NCBI GenBank assembly: GCA_012522755.1
Contig: JAAYJV010000136.1
Location: 1 to 41,652 of the forward strand
Length of the DNA stretch: 41,652 nucleotides
Reading direction: 5' to 3'
Source: Candidatus Hydrogenedens sp.
GTDB taxonomy: Bacteria; Hydrogenedentota; Hydrogenedentia; Hydrogenedentales; CAITNO01
This document shows, piece after piece, positions 26,741 through 35,190 of this stretch. The stretch's first letter is position 1, and each line of letters begins with the position of its first letter. The position numbers and the translations under genes were made by a program. The notes beneath the pieces are model-generated. The model was given only the letters and a program-made list of their open reading frames with translations. It was not told the DNA's origin and searched no databases.

Positions 26741-27472
26741 TCAGTCCCTGACAGGCTTCGGGGCGGTAATGAAAACCGCTCCTTCCCTGATCCCGGGAGA
26801 AAGAAGCCCGGCCTCAGGCGTTGCGCCGGAGTGGTCGCGAATGCTGATGGATGATACTGTCTCTGAGACCTGAGCGCGGATCAGGAAGTGCAGTTCCGCG
26901 AGTAAAGTGCTTTCAATGGTATCCTGCCCCCCATAAACAACCAGCGTCAGCACACCTGCAGCGCGCTTGTGACCATCCATCTCTTTGCCTGCTGAACTCA
27001 CTTTCTCGCTCACAGCCATTTCCTGAAAGATCATCTCATCAGGATCATAAAGCACCGTGAAGAGCAACGTGGACGCGGCCTTTTCACCAGCCTCATAAAT
27101 AACCGGAATGCGAATTTCCGTATCAGCCGGAGCTGCGGCCGTACCCAGAACAATCATCCCTTCCTCAGGAACGGGCTGTTGTGAACCGCTTCCGGCCGCC
27201 CAGCTCTGGGATATGGACTGGCTGTCCTGATAATGATACCACCCACCCCCTTGAGACAGCTTCAGAGCCTGTATGGCAAAGACCATGGGATTGTACTGTG
27301 TCTGCCAGTCTTGAAGATATCGTTGCGCCTCCTCCGGGCTGATCTGCCAGTCTCCATCCCTGTCTGCAGGATGAAGCCAGTTGTTTTCGGCTGCAGCCAA
27401 GTCAGACGGACAGAGCATTACAAAAGCCGCAGCCACAAGTGCGGTATATAAAAAGAGCTGTTTATTCATCAT
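26741..27472 (-). CDS. secreted EF-hand plus cohesin-like domain protein
   Basis: The 243-residue protein starts at ATG 27472 or the next ATG (27469); a start further upstream would lie before the promoter. A signal peptide (LFLYTALVAAAFVML) is followed by one perfect EF-hand loop, DRDGDWQISPEE at about 37-48, and then a GGGWYHY segment. The C-terminal half (about 100-235) has a cohesin-like beta pattern: IRIPVIYEAGEKAAS, TVLYDPDEMIF and later TLLAELHFLIRA. Dockerins have two EF loops, so this is not a standard dockerin. It may mediate calcium-dependent adhesion or assembly at the cell surface. It is divergent from the cobalamin-controlled gene. Confidence 0.65.
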   Translation of the reverse strand: MMNKQLFLYTALVAAAFVMLCPSDLAAAENNWLHPADRDGDWQISPEEAQRYLQDWQTQYNPMVFAIQALKLSQGGGWYHYQDSQSISQSWAAGSGSQQPVPEEGMIVLGTAAAPADTEIRIPVIYEAGEKAASTLLFTVLYDPDEMIFQEMAVSEKVSSAGKEMDGHKRAAGVLTLVVYGGQDTIESTLLAELHFLIRAQVSETVSSISIRDHSGATPEAGLLSPGIREGAVFITAPKPVRD

Positions 27473-27498
27473 TGTGCCTGTTCCAAAAGTATCGCTAA

Positions 27499-27528
27499 AG
27501 TATACCCTCCCTGTGAAGGCATCGTCAA
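27499..27528 (-). promoter_or_regulatory. sigma70-type promoter of the EF-hand/cohesin-like gene
   Basis: On the minus strand TTGACG (27528-27523), an 18-nt spacer and TATACT (27504-27499) form a near-consensus promoter, predicted to start around 27492, 20 nt before the gene. It fixes the start codon choice. Confidence 0.7.
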
Positions 27529-27569
27529 TGTGCTGAGTCTGAGAACTCTTTTTCATTCCCCTGCTCTTT

Positions 27570-27580
27570 TATGCTATGCT
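27570..27580 (+). promoter_or_regulatory. -10 region of the riboswitch transcript
   Basis: Two overlapping TATGCT hexamers (27570-27575 and 27575-27580) lie right before the first riboswitch helix; the second has a TGC extension. With the first, the transcript would begin at about 27582, exactly at helix P1. No good -35 is visible. Confidence 0.5.
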
Positions 27581-27582
27581 CT

Positions 27583-27801
27583 GCAGGTCGGTTCGTCAGT
27601 GCGACAGGCGCACTGATGCTAAGAGGGAATCCGGTGAAAATCCGGAACTGCCCCGCAGCGGTAATCAGGAACGAACGGCACACTTCTTCCAGCATCGGAA
27701 GAAACAAAGCACTGGTCTCCATGGGCGAGACTGGGAAGCGGTGCTCAGTAGAAAAGACCTCTCCTCCGGAGAAGTCCGGGCCTGCAAGTCCGAAGACCTG
27801 C
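27583..27801 (+). ncRNA. cobalamin (B12) riboswitch aptamer
   Basis: The conserved core is clear: GAGGGAATCCGGTGAAAATC, then GCCCCGCAGCGGTAA (about 27623-27664), a B12-box-like AGCACTGG near 27709, GACTGGGAAGCGGTGC, and the 3' end AAGTCCGAAGACCTGC. The ends close in a perfect 7-bp P1 helix, GCAGGTC (27583-27589) with GACCTGC (27795-27801). Cobalamin riboswitches normally turn expression off when B12 is plentiful. The only gene downstream is the surface protein at 27931. Confidence 0.95.
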
Positions 27802-27829
27802 CGATACAGGAACTGTTGTCCTTCGGGCG

Positions 27830-27926
27830 AACCCTTCGCGGGAAGGGGGTTGCGCACTTTCTCCGCTCCCCTCCTTCTGTCTGTGAAAACCCTTCTCCCG
27901 GATGACATCCAACCGAACGAGGGTTT
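27830..27926 (+). promoter_or_regulatory. translational expression platform of the riboswitch
   Basis: AACCCTTC occurs twice (27830-27837 and 27888-27895), with GAAGGGGGTT between (27842-27851) able to pair with either. AAACCCT (27887-27893) can also pair with AGGGTTT (27920-27926), which contains the GAGGG ribosome site of the gene at 27931. If 27842-27851 pairs with the second AACCCTTC, the ribosome site is free; if it pairs with the first, the site can be hidden. No T tract is present, so control is probably on translation. Confidence 0.65.
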
Positions 27927-27930
27927 CACC

Positions 27931-29268
27931 ATGTCTCACTCCCCTTTCTTCACGCTCTCTCTGGTCGTCGTGCTTTTTTCTTCCGCTTTTGCGGCAGCCT
28001 ATGGCCCTGTCCCCGCAAATCAGGCGGAAATAGAAGAGCTACTCCTCTTTCCGCTGACAACCTCAAGTGCCCTGGTCAGCTTTGACTGGGATCCCGAAGG
28101 CACCCTTCATTATACGGTGGGCGACCCCAACTTTGGCCTCAAACTGGAAGTGTACAAAGCTGCTGAAGGAGGAGACCAGCTTCTTTTTTCCTCTTCTGAT
28201 GTCTGGGTGGGCTCACGCATTACCCGCATAGGCGATCATATGTTTTTTAACGATGGTGGCGATTATATCAATCCGGATTACAATTATTATGGCTATGCAG
28301 CCACCAGTCCGGAGACCATATTCCCTGTTCTCGAGGCCCCTTTTGAAGCCAGTTTGTGGGGACTGGAAACGCGCAATGAAGGTGAGTTTTTCGCCTCCGG
28401 TGCCGCTTTCTCCTGGGGCCCCGCCGCCTTGTTTTTTGGGCTCATGGATAATAGCGGTCAATTGAGTACGCGCCCTGTGATTCAATTCGCGGAGCTGGGC
28501 GATTCAGCAGGTCCCCTTTGCTTTGATAATTCAGGGACACTGTACTATGCTCATGGATATGCCTATGACGGTACCGGCCGTATCTTTCGGTGGACAGCCG
28601 AGGAAGTGGCCGCAGCCCTGGCTGATCCGCTGAACAATTCCTTGTCCATGGAAGGGCATGTGTGGAATGACCTCCCTGCTCCTTATGATGGTTCGACAGG
28701 TATAGCTTGTGATGATTTCGGCAATGTTTACGTGACGGCAACAGCCTGGGGATCGCCGAGCCAGTTGCTGCTTTACAACGCACCTTCTTCAGAGCCTGTT
28801 ACCGTTGCGGAATATGAGGGTCGTCTGGAGACAGTACGCTATCGTGATCGCAGTATTGCTGTCAGCTGTGGGGCCGGTGTTTTCTCAGTCCCTCTCCTCC
28901 GCATTAATTCAGGGACAGGCTCGCAGCTGCTCTCCGGAGTTGTGGGCGAGACTGTGGTTTTTGCTGTGGATGTGGAAGGCGGTATAGGCGAACGGCATTT
29001 CCAGTGGTTTGAGCAGTCATCCTCCAAGACTTCCTTGCCTGTAGGATCGGATGCTTCTTTTTATGCTCTTTCTGTCAGCGAATCAGACCATGGAAAAAGC
29101 TTCTATTGCGAAGTATCCGATGCCAGCTGCACGCTTCAATCCCCACTGTTCACGCTATCTGTTGAGAAATCTGTTCCCGCCAGTTCCTGGAAGACACTCG
29201 TTGCAGCAGTATTTCTTCTGGCTCTCAGTACCGGCATCATTCTGCGGAGATCATTCAGGGATTGCTGA
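27931..29268 (+). CDS. cobalamin-regulated surface protein: beta-propeller-like, Ig-like, C-terminal membrane anchor
   Basis: The 445-residue protein starts at ATG 27931 with GAGGG 7 nt upstream. The open frame continues upstream through the riboswitch only by chance. A signal peptide (LVVVLFSSAFAAA) is followed by propeller-like repeats: FDWDPEGTLHYT, CFDNSGTLYYAHGY, IACDDFGNVYVTATAW. Residues about 315-405 look like an immunoglobulin domain (FQWFEQSSSK, SESDHGKSFYCEV). The C-terminus is a membrane helix with a basic tail (AVFLLALSTGIILRR). The protein family is not recognised. Being under B12 control, it is likely to take part in corrinoid capture, as the propeller BtuG does in Bacteroides; this is analogy, not homology. 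Its 3' end overlaps the convergent SGNH gene by 14 bp. Confidence 0.75.
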   Translation: MSHSPFFTLSLVVVLFSSAFAAAYGPVPANQAEIEELLLFPLTTSSALVSFDWDPEGTLHYTVGDPNFGLKLEVYKAAEGGDQLLFSSSDVWVGSRITRIGDHMFFNDGGDYINPDYNYYGYAATSPETIFPVLEAPFEASLWGLETRNEGEFFASGAAFSWGPAALFFGLMDNSGQLSTRPVIQFAELGDSAGPLCFDNSGTLYYAHGYAYDGTGRIFRWTAEEVAAALADPLNNSLSMEGHVWNDLPAPYDGSTGIACDDFGNVYVTATAWGSPSQLLLYNAPSSEPVTVAEYEGRLETVRYRDRSIAVSCGAGVFSVPLLRINSGTGSQLLSGVVGETVVFAVDVEGGIGERHFQWFEQSSSKTSLPVGSDASFYALSVSESDHGKSFYCEVSDASCTLQSPLFTLSVEKSVPASSWKTLVAAVFLLALSTGIILRRSFRDC

Positions 29269-30823
29269 CAGCGCCCTGCAGTTCCTGTTCCAGGAAAGGT
29301 TGCAAGCTTTCAAAAATAATATTTGCCTTGAGTTCCACGCCGGGATTGCGCAGGTGACAGATATCCCCGAAGAAATTGGCTGTCCCGATGAGATTTTCGG
29401 CGACAGGGATATAGAGGATGTCTGAATCTTCGCAGAAGGCTTTGATGGCTCTGTTGTACTGCTGCAGGATTTTCAGGTAGACGGCGAAAGACACATAGCG
29501 TCCGCCCCAGCTCGTGCGGGTGATCTGCTCGTAATAGTCCCGTTCGTCACGGCTCAGTTGTGTCACATCAGGGGCTGCAAAGCTGCACATGGCCAGAGCC
29601 ACCCCTTTCTCCCGGGCACAGTCATGTATGAAACGGAAATTCTCCATATTGTAGTGGTCAATATCTTCAGCAATATCCTCGTCTGAAGGAATAATCAAAT
29701 TACCCAGATACCGGATGATGAATTGGCTGCGCCACAGCGTCCTGTCTATGGGTCCGCTCCATTGTACCCACATGGGCAAAAGATGATGGCAGATATCGTT
29801 GACCGCGTTATAAAAGAGCATCAGATCCGGTTCCAATGCGAGATAATCAGCAATGCGTATTTTGTGTTTGTTGGAATTCATCCCGGAAAGTCCGCAATTG
29901 ATGACATCGATCTTTTTTTCACCAAAATGACGATTCAACAATGTTTCAAGAATTGCCGGATAGGTGAGATCGTTGAGGGGCCCTTCTTCGGTGGTGGAAG
30001 CACCGATACACAGGATCCTGTAACAGCCCTCTGGTTTGGGAAGGATCACATCATAATCACGGAAACCATGGTTGTTCATTCTGAAATGCTGGGCCATGAC
30101 AAAGGCATTGGGAATGAACTTCAGATCCATGTGTTTTTTTCCGGCAAAATAAGGGATTTCCCAGATACTGTCCTCAGGCATATCTTCCCAGACCTTATTA
30201 CGGGGACATGCCATCCACAAAAGAGTGTCGGCTCTTGAATCTGTTTCGGGGAGATCGGGAAAGAGACAATAATCGAATGGCCCCACTGAGTCACCCCGGC
30301 TGCGTTGGAAAAAACGGATATCCTTTTCTTCCGCTACTGCATTAAAGGCCTTCAAGAGTGTTTGTGCATCTTCAGCCGGGATGATGGCACTGAGTGATCC
30401 GCCTTGATCCGGTTCGCCATCGAGAAAACTGTCCACAACACGGCCATTTTCCGTAATTGCACAGAGCTGGAGAGCATAGAGGTCAGCAAACATCCGGCGT
30501 TCATCAGCATTCAGCCGCAGAAACAAAGGATAGCGCTGGCGCATGTCTTCTTCAGCTGAAGCGGGAGCCAGGAGCTCGGCCGATTTTCCCGGTCCGCGGA
30601 ATGCTTCACGCTGTTCTTCGTCCTGCAAAAACTCAGAAAAGAGATCGGACTCATCTCTGGGAATGGGCCAGAGTTTCCCTTCAAAACGTGACAGAAGAAA
30701 GGGATTGTTCTTTTCTATGTAATTCCACCGCCAGCGTGCCCAGCCTTCCAGGGCAAGCCCCAGCATGGCCAACCAGAGGCCGAGTATAAAGACCATGTAG
30801 AGAAAGCGTCCCAGATATTTCAC
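29255..30823 (-). CDS. membrane-anchored SGNH/GDSL hydrolase-like protein
   Basis: The 522-residue protein has one N-terminal membrane helix (FLYMVFILGLWLAMLGLALE), a region of about 230 residues with no recognised fold, then an SGNH domain. Block I reads CIGASTTEEG with Ser276; NCGLSG, YNAVND and the final D487/H490 in DICHLRNPG supply the other blocks. Such domains add or remove acyl groups on lipids or polysaccharides. Its start overlaps the end of the GT39-type gene by 4 bp (ATGA type), so the two are translated together and probably act in the same surface-glycan pathway. The 3' end overlaps the convergent gene by 14 bp. Confidence 0.82.
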   Translation of the reverse strand: MKYLGRFLYMVFILGLWLAMLGLALEGWARWRWNYIEKNNPFLLSRFEGKLWPIPRDESDLFSEFLQDEEQREAFRGPGKSAELLAPASAEEDMRQRYPLFLRLNADERRMFADLYALQLCAITENGRVVDSFLDGEPDQGGSLSAIIPAEDAQTLLKAFNAVAEEKDIRFFQRSRGDSVGPFDYCLFPDLPETDSRADTLLWMACPRNKVWEDMPEDSIWEIPYFAGKKHMDLKFIPNAFVMAQHFRMNNHGFRDYDVILPKPEGCYRILCIGASTTEEGPLNDLTYPAILETLLNRHFGEKKIDVINCGLSGMNSNKHKIRIADYLALEPDLMLFYNAVNDICHHLLPMWVQWSGPIDRTLWRSQFIIRYLGNLIIPSDEDIAEDIDHYNMENFRFIHDCAREKGVALAMCSFAAPDVTQLSRDERDYYEQITRTSWGGRYVSFAVYLKILQQYNRAIKAFCEDSDILYIPVAENLIGTANFFGDICHLRNPGVELKANIIFESLQPFLEQELQGAVSNP

Positions 30824-33021
30824 GGTTGCTCCTTCGCTTCCGCTCTTTCCAGGGCTGTCAGAGCCAACCCTATCCTGCCATCATTTGAATTGCGGGAGAG
30901 CGCATCCAGAAGTACCTCTCGCGCTTCTTCAAAACGCCCCAAGGCCGTCAATGCCTGTCCCTGGAGAGTCAACACCCAGGAATCACCGGGGAGAATCTCC
31001 AACCCTTGCTCCGCAGCAGCCAAAGCCTCCTCATGGCGCTCAGCAGCCAGGAGTAATTCTGCACGGTTGGGATGATTCCAGGGGTAATCTTCCGGGTCCA
31101 GAGAAATAGCCTGTTCAAAAGCGGCCAGAGCCTCTTCACTTCTTCCCATTTCTTTCCAGGCCATAGCCATGTAGGCCCAGGAACGGGGATAATCCGGATT
31201 GATACGCTGTGCGTTTTTAGCCACCGTCACAGCCACTTCGAATTCTTTTTTCCGCCAGAATTCCATGGCCAGATCCGCATATTCTCTGGCCGCATCTTCG
31301 GGCAGATCTTCGGCGGGCACATAGTCCGGAAAAGCCCGGTCTCCTGAAGAGATGTGATAAACCAGAACATGCTGTATCCCGCGGAATTCCTCCAGAGTAA
31401 AAGAAAGACCGCGCTGCTCCAATGCCTCATCCAGTTCTTCCCAGGAATCCTGGATAAAATAATCCTGGATCCTGACAATCCACAGATCGCGGGGCTGTCC
31501 ATCCGTCTCAGAGGGGAGTGCCAGATTCATGAAAAACGCAGCCTGATCCGCCAGAATGGATTCATCGGAGCCATAGCTTACCGGATTGGGAACCGGTCCG
31601 AGATTGTAGCAGAAGACTCTTTTCCACAGCCAGTTATAGGAGAGTATCAGGTCGTCGTCACGGCTCTGTTCTCTTATATGAGCAGCCGCACCGCCCCAGT
31701 CGGGGTGCTGACCTTCGCCGATCATGATGAGCTGCTGATATCCATAAAAAATCAGAAGAAGGACCAGGAGTATCCGGCGCAGTTTTCTGGAAGAGATCAG
31801 CGTGAAGAGGCCACCGAGAATGAGGTAGAGAGCCAGCGATGAAGGAACGGTATAACGAGGCTGATGACAGGGACGCCAGGCCAGAGAAAGAAGATAGAGA
31901 ACAGTGGGCGGCACAACAAGCCAGAGCGCCAGAAAACCGTACCACAGATTCTTAGCTTCAGTGTCATTTTCTTTGAGCCCTTTTATACGACGGAAAACAG
32001 AGCGCAACGAGAACGCTGTCGCGATCACTGTGGCCGTCATGGAGACAAACAGAAAGATCTGTCCCACCTTCCAGCGCCAGGCCAACAGCGTGTCGGCTCC
32101 TTTCATACCCAGAAAATAAGCCGGAGCCAGAGGACTTGCATTAATCTGATAAGTGGCACCAATGGCATCATCGGCAAAAATATCATTGATCACTTCATTG
32201 AAGCTGGGCAGGCGCATCCAGGAATCTGTACTGTCCTGTCCCCAGAATTGGATGGAGAGCACATGAAGTATTGCGGGGAGAACAGCCAGGGAAATGGCTG
32301 TTGACCAGAGAGCCAGTTTCCTGATCTCCAAAGGCCGTGCAATGAGCCAGAAAAGACCCTGGACAAAGGGCAGCAAGAGCGCGAAAGGATGGGTCCAGGA
32401 AAGAAACAGAGTGGCGATGACGGTTACGGCCCACCATCCTTTCTTACCTTCTTCCCAGGCACGGATAAAAGCATAAGCTGAAAAAAGAGCCAGGAGGGTC
32501 ATGAGCCCGTACATGCGGATTTCTTTGGCGAACTGGACATGGATGGGCGACATGCTCAGACAGGCCATGGCGATGAGGCCCGCCCGCTCGTCAAAGAGTT
32601 TTTTCCCTGTGAAATAAAGCAGGGGCATGAGCATGACTCCGATGAGCAGAGACAGTATTCTCAGAGAAAAGGGCGAGGCATGAACGTACTGATTCCAGGC
32701 ATATTCCAGAAGCAGATACAAGGGCATGGCTGCGGGATCCAGACACTGATTCTGTTCAAAAAAAGTGTCCAGAGTCAGCACTTCGCGACGATCCACCAGC
32801 TGATTCCAGTGCTCATAATGAGGGGAAAGACGCCAGGCCTGGGGAGGATCCAGAAAAGCGACGGTGGCAAATTCATCCCACCACACACTTTCGGTCTGAA
32901 GATGCTGGAAACGGATAATACATCCCAGCATGAAAATCACAATAAAACAGAGCGCCACGAAGGGGCGTTTCCCTGAAGTGGAGGATGGGATATCGTGAGT
33001 CTTTGCGCTGATCTTATCCAT
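30820..33021 (-). CDS. GT39-type (GT-C) membrane glycosyltransferase with C-terminal TPRs
   Basis: The 733-residue protein has about 10 membrane segments in residues 20-440 and the GT-C catalytic acid motif SVWWDE in the first outer loop near residue 48. Such enzymes move a sugar from a polyprenyl-phosphate donor to protein or lipid on the outer face of the membrane. Residues about 590-725 are TPR repeats (SWAYMAMAWKEMGRSEEAL, ALTALGRFEEAREVL), expected to bind partners. The start ATG has no ribosome site, but an extended -10 TGATATAAT sits 7 bp before it, so the mRNA is probably leaderless. It overlaps the SGNH gene by 4 bp. Confidence 0.85.
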   Translation of the reverse strand: MDKISAKTHDIPSSTSGKRPFVALCFIVIFMLGCIIRFQHLQTESVWWDEFATVAFLDPPQAWRLSPHYEHWNQLVDRREVLTLDTFFEQNQCLDPAAMPLYLLLEYAWNQYVHASPFSLRILSLLIGVMLMPLLYFTGKKLFDERAGLIAMACLSMSPIHVQFAKEIRMYGLMTLLALFSAYAFIRAWEEGKKGWWAVTVIATLFLSWTHPFALLLPFVQGLFWLIARPLEIRKLALWSTAISLAVLPAILHVLSIQFWGQDSTDSWMRLPSFNEVINDIFADDAIGATYQINASPLAPAYFLGMKGADTLLAWRWKVGQIFLFVSMTATVIATAFSLRSVFRRIKGLKENDTEAKNLWYGFLALWLVVPPTVLYLLSLAWRPCHQPRYTVPSSLALYLILGGLFTLISSRKLRRILLVLLLIFYGYQQLIMIGEGQHPDWGGAAAHIREQSRDDDLILSYNWLWKRVFCYNLGPVPNPVSYGSDESILADQAAFFMNLALPSETDGQPRDLWIVRIQDYFIQDSWEELDEALEQRGLSFTLEEFRGIQHVLVYHISSGDRAFPDYVPAEDLPEDAAREYADLAMEFWRKKEFEVAVTVAKNAQRINPDYPRSWAYMAMAWKEMGRSEEALAAFEQAISLDPEDYPWNHPNRAELLLAAERHEEALAAAEQGLEILPGDSWVLTLQGQALTALGRFEEAREVLLDALSRNSNDGRIGLALTALERAEAKEQP

Positions 33022-33027
33022 AACCCG

Positions 33028-33036
33028 ATTATATCA
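33028..33036 (-). promoter_or_regulatory. extended -10 promoter, probably giving a leaderless mRNA
   Basis: Minus-strand TGA-TATAAT (33036-33028) is a perfect extended -10. Transcription would begin about 7 nt later, at or next to the ATG at 33021, where no Shine-Dalgarno sequence exists. No -35 box is visible; an arm of the inverted repeat at 33050 lies there. Confidence 0.55.
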
Positions 33037-33049
33037 GGCTTCTCATCCC

Positions 33050-33103
33050 GCCCCACTTTCCACCAATAAGCCTGTCTTCGCTTTTTGCGACAGAAAGTGG
33101 GGC
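33050..33103. repeat. 11-bp inverted repeat with inner stem
   Basis: GCCCCACTTTC (33050-33060) and GAAAGTGGGGC (33093-33103) are perfect complements; inside, TGTC..CGC and GCGACA can pair around TTTTT. It lies after the DUF1015 gene and over the -35 position of the glycosyltransferase promoter. It could be a terminator without a T tract, or an operator. Confidence 0.5.
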
Positions 33104-33117
33104 TGGATGATGCAAGC

Positions 33118-34386
33118 TTATTCCAAGGGGTTCAACACAGCCCCTGAAGGGAGCTTTGGAAAGTAAAAGGTCGTTTTCTGTGGCATGGGCTCAAAAGCTT
33201 CCGCACAGGCACGAACCTGTTCAGACAAAGTGGCCCGCAGCAGAAAAGCCAGGGAGGCATTGCCCTCATCCACCTGAGTCAGAGTCACACCGGCATCCTG
33301 TTCATAGCCGTAAAGCATGGAATCGGGCAATTCAAGAATTTGACTGAAAATACCGCGATGCAGCACGGCCACATCAAGATTGCGCCAGGCGGCTTTGCGC
33401 TCTGTATCCAACAGCTCATCCCGTTTCTCTTCTTTCAGGCTGAGCAGCCAGGCTTTTTTATCCTTTGTATAGAGGACAAAACGGCAGCCTCCCGGATGAA
33501 GTTCGAGAGCCTCTTCCGGGGCGGTGTTGTTCAGAGGGGCACATTCAAACCAGGGATTCAAACGCCCGATGAGCTCCTGACTGTCAAAGGAAAACTCAGG
33601 CGGAAGAAAACGGTGTGTCGGAAAAATGCAAAGCCCGGGATCTTCAAAAGCCACAAAACCGGCCAGAACAAAGTCATGGGCCTTGCCCGTAAAACCATTG
33701 TCGCCCGCTGCTTTGCGCTGTTCGTCACGATAAGTGCAGGCTGTTTTAAAGCGGTGATGCCCGTCAGCGATATAGAGGACCTGGCTTTTCAGATGTTCTT
33801 TCAAGGCGTCGGGATAAGTGCTGCGCCACAGTTCCTGTTCCACCTGATCAGCTGTTTCCACGACAAAGAGCGGTGCCTCCCTGTCCATGACCTGAAAGAG
33901 CTCTCGGGTCAGCTTCCGCCCAGGATCGGAGTACATGACGAAAATGGGTTCCAGATTCGCTTTGACCGCCCGGGTCAGGGCAAGCCTGTCTTCCACAGGC
34001 TTGTCAAAGGTACGTTCATGACCGAGAATGCTTTCTTCATCGGCCTCAGGAATACGGATGAGGGCGAAGAAGACCTGGCGGATCCGTGTTTTCCCTGTAT
34101 CATCAAGAAATTTCTGACGGAGCAGATAGATGCCGTCAGTGTCTTCCTGCTTCAAGGCGCCGGATTCACGCCACTGCTGAAGGATGGCTGTGGCATTGGC
34201 ATAGGCATCCCGTGATCCCTCGGCCTGTGGCAGCATGACATGGGTCATGTTGAAGGGGCTTAGAGCACCGAGGCGCTCCCGTTCCTCTCCGTTGATCACA
34301 TCATAGGGAGGCGTCAAAACGTGATTCAGATCACCTGTGACACTTTCGTCAAACATGAGGGCTTTAAAGCCGTGGACATCGACCAT
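33118..34386 (-). CDS. DUF1015 family protein
   Basis: The 422-residue protein starts at ATG with GGAG 10 nt upstream and has no signal peptide. Family marks are LTPPYDVI near residue 24, GHERTFDKPVEDRL near 122, and the hallmark YIADGHHRF near 210. DUF1015 proteins occur widely in anaerobic and uncultured bacteria, often near serine or amino-acid metabolism genes, but their biochemical role is not established. The FKBP gene lies 57 bp upstream on the same strand, so they may share a transcript. Confidence 0.88.
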   Translation of the reverse strand: MVDVHGFKALMFDESVTGDLNHVLTPPYDVINGEERERLGALSPFNMTHVMLPQAEGSRDAYANATAILQQWRESGALKQEDTDGIYLLRQKFLDDTGKTRIRQVFFALIRIPEADEESILGHERTFDKPVEDRLALTRAVKANLEPIFVMYSDPGRKLTRELFQVMDREAPLFVVETADQVEQELWRSTYPDALKEHLKSQVLYIADGHHRFKTACTYRDEQRKAAGDNGFTGKAHDFVLAGFVAFEDPGLCIFPTHRFLPPEFSFDSQELIGRLNPWFECAPLNNTAPEEALELHPGGCRFVLYTKDKKAWLLSLKEEKRDELLDTERKAAWRNLDVAVLHRGIFSQILELPDSMLYGYEQDAGVTLTQVDEGNASLAFLLRATLSEQVRACAEAFEPMPQKTTFYFPKLPSGAVLNPLE

Positions 34387-34443
34387 GGGCCGTATTCTCC
34401 AAAGATAATAAAAGAGCTTCTACTTCAGAAACATGCATCAATA

Positions 34444-35190
34444 CTACTGGATCTGAATTTGCGGTGCATCGGAAAGAATTTCCAGAAGCTCCACTTCAAA
34501 AAGCAGTACGGAGTTGCCGGGAATGCGCTGGTTGCCCTGAGGCCCATAAGCCAGATCGGGAGGAATGATGAGATTGTATTTCGCACCAACCTTCATCATT
34601 TGCAAGGCTTCTGTCCAGCCGGGAATGACCTGACCGACACCAAAGGTGGCCGGCTCGCCTCGCTTGTAGGAGCTGTCAAATTCCGTGCCATCAATGAGGG
34701 TTCCCGCATAGTGGACCCGTACCCGGGAATCGGCGGAAGGTTTGTCGCCATCGCCTTCTCTCTCAACCGTATACAGAAGGCCGCTGTCAGTTTTGCGGAC
34801 GCCCTCTTGTTTCTCAGCCTCAGAGAGATATTCCTCTGCTTTTGCAAGGTTTTCCTGTGCTTCTTCTTCCATACGTTGTTCAGCGGCTGCGTGGGCATCT
34901 TGCATCTTCTTCTGGAGAGCCGCCTCCACTTCCTGCAGTTGCTCCTCGTTCAGCGCAGGCTCTTTGCCAGCAAGCATATCGGCGATTCCCGCTGAAAGAG
35001 GCTCAATATCAACATCCAACTGGCTTTGTTTGAGCATGGTGCCCAGCTGCAGACCGATGGCATAGCTGATACGATCTTCTTCAGTATTAAGCTCGGCCCC
35101 GAAAGAGGCTGACTGAACGATCAACAGGCCGGTGGCTGTGATAAGAAAAAATGCCATTCCGGCCAGGATGTTGATACGTGAAATTTTCAT
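34444..35190 (-). CDS. FKBP-type peptidyl-prolyl cis-trans isomerase, exported (FkpA/Mip type)
   Basis: The 248-residue protein starts at ATG behind AAGGAAAG. It has an N-terminal signal (GMAFFLITATGLLIV), a helical dimerisation region with SYAIGLQLGTML and a long Glu/Ala-rich helix (about 90-125), then a C-terminal FKBP domain: VRVHYAGTLIDGTEFDSSY, FGVGQVIPGW, IIPPDLAYG and LLFEVELLEI. This is the Mip/FkpA layout, a periplasmic folding catalyst and chaperone. A palindrome lies 39-53 bp upstream of the start. Confidence 0.93.
   Translation of the reverse strand: MKISRINILAGMAFFLITATGLLIVQSASFGAELNTEEDRISYAIGLQLGTMLKQSQLDVDIEPLSAGIADMLAGKEPALNEEQLQEVEAALQKKMQDAHAAAEQRMEEEAQENLAKAEEYLSEAEKQEGVRKTDSGLLYTVEREGDGDKPSADSRVRVHYAGTLIDGTEFDSSYKRGEPATFGVGQVIPGWTEALQMMKVGAKYNLIIPPDLAYGPQGNQRIPGNSVLLFEVELLEILSDAPQIQIQ

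Noticed and set aside
27571-27930. N-terminal extension of the surface protein through the riboswitch
   Set aside because: The region is a structured RNA; the true start at 27931 has a ribosome site and a signal peptide.
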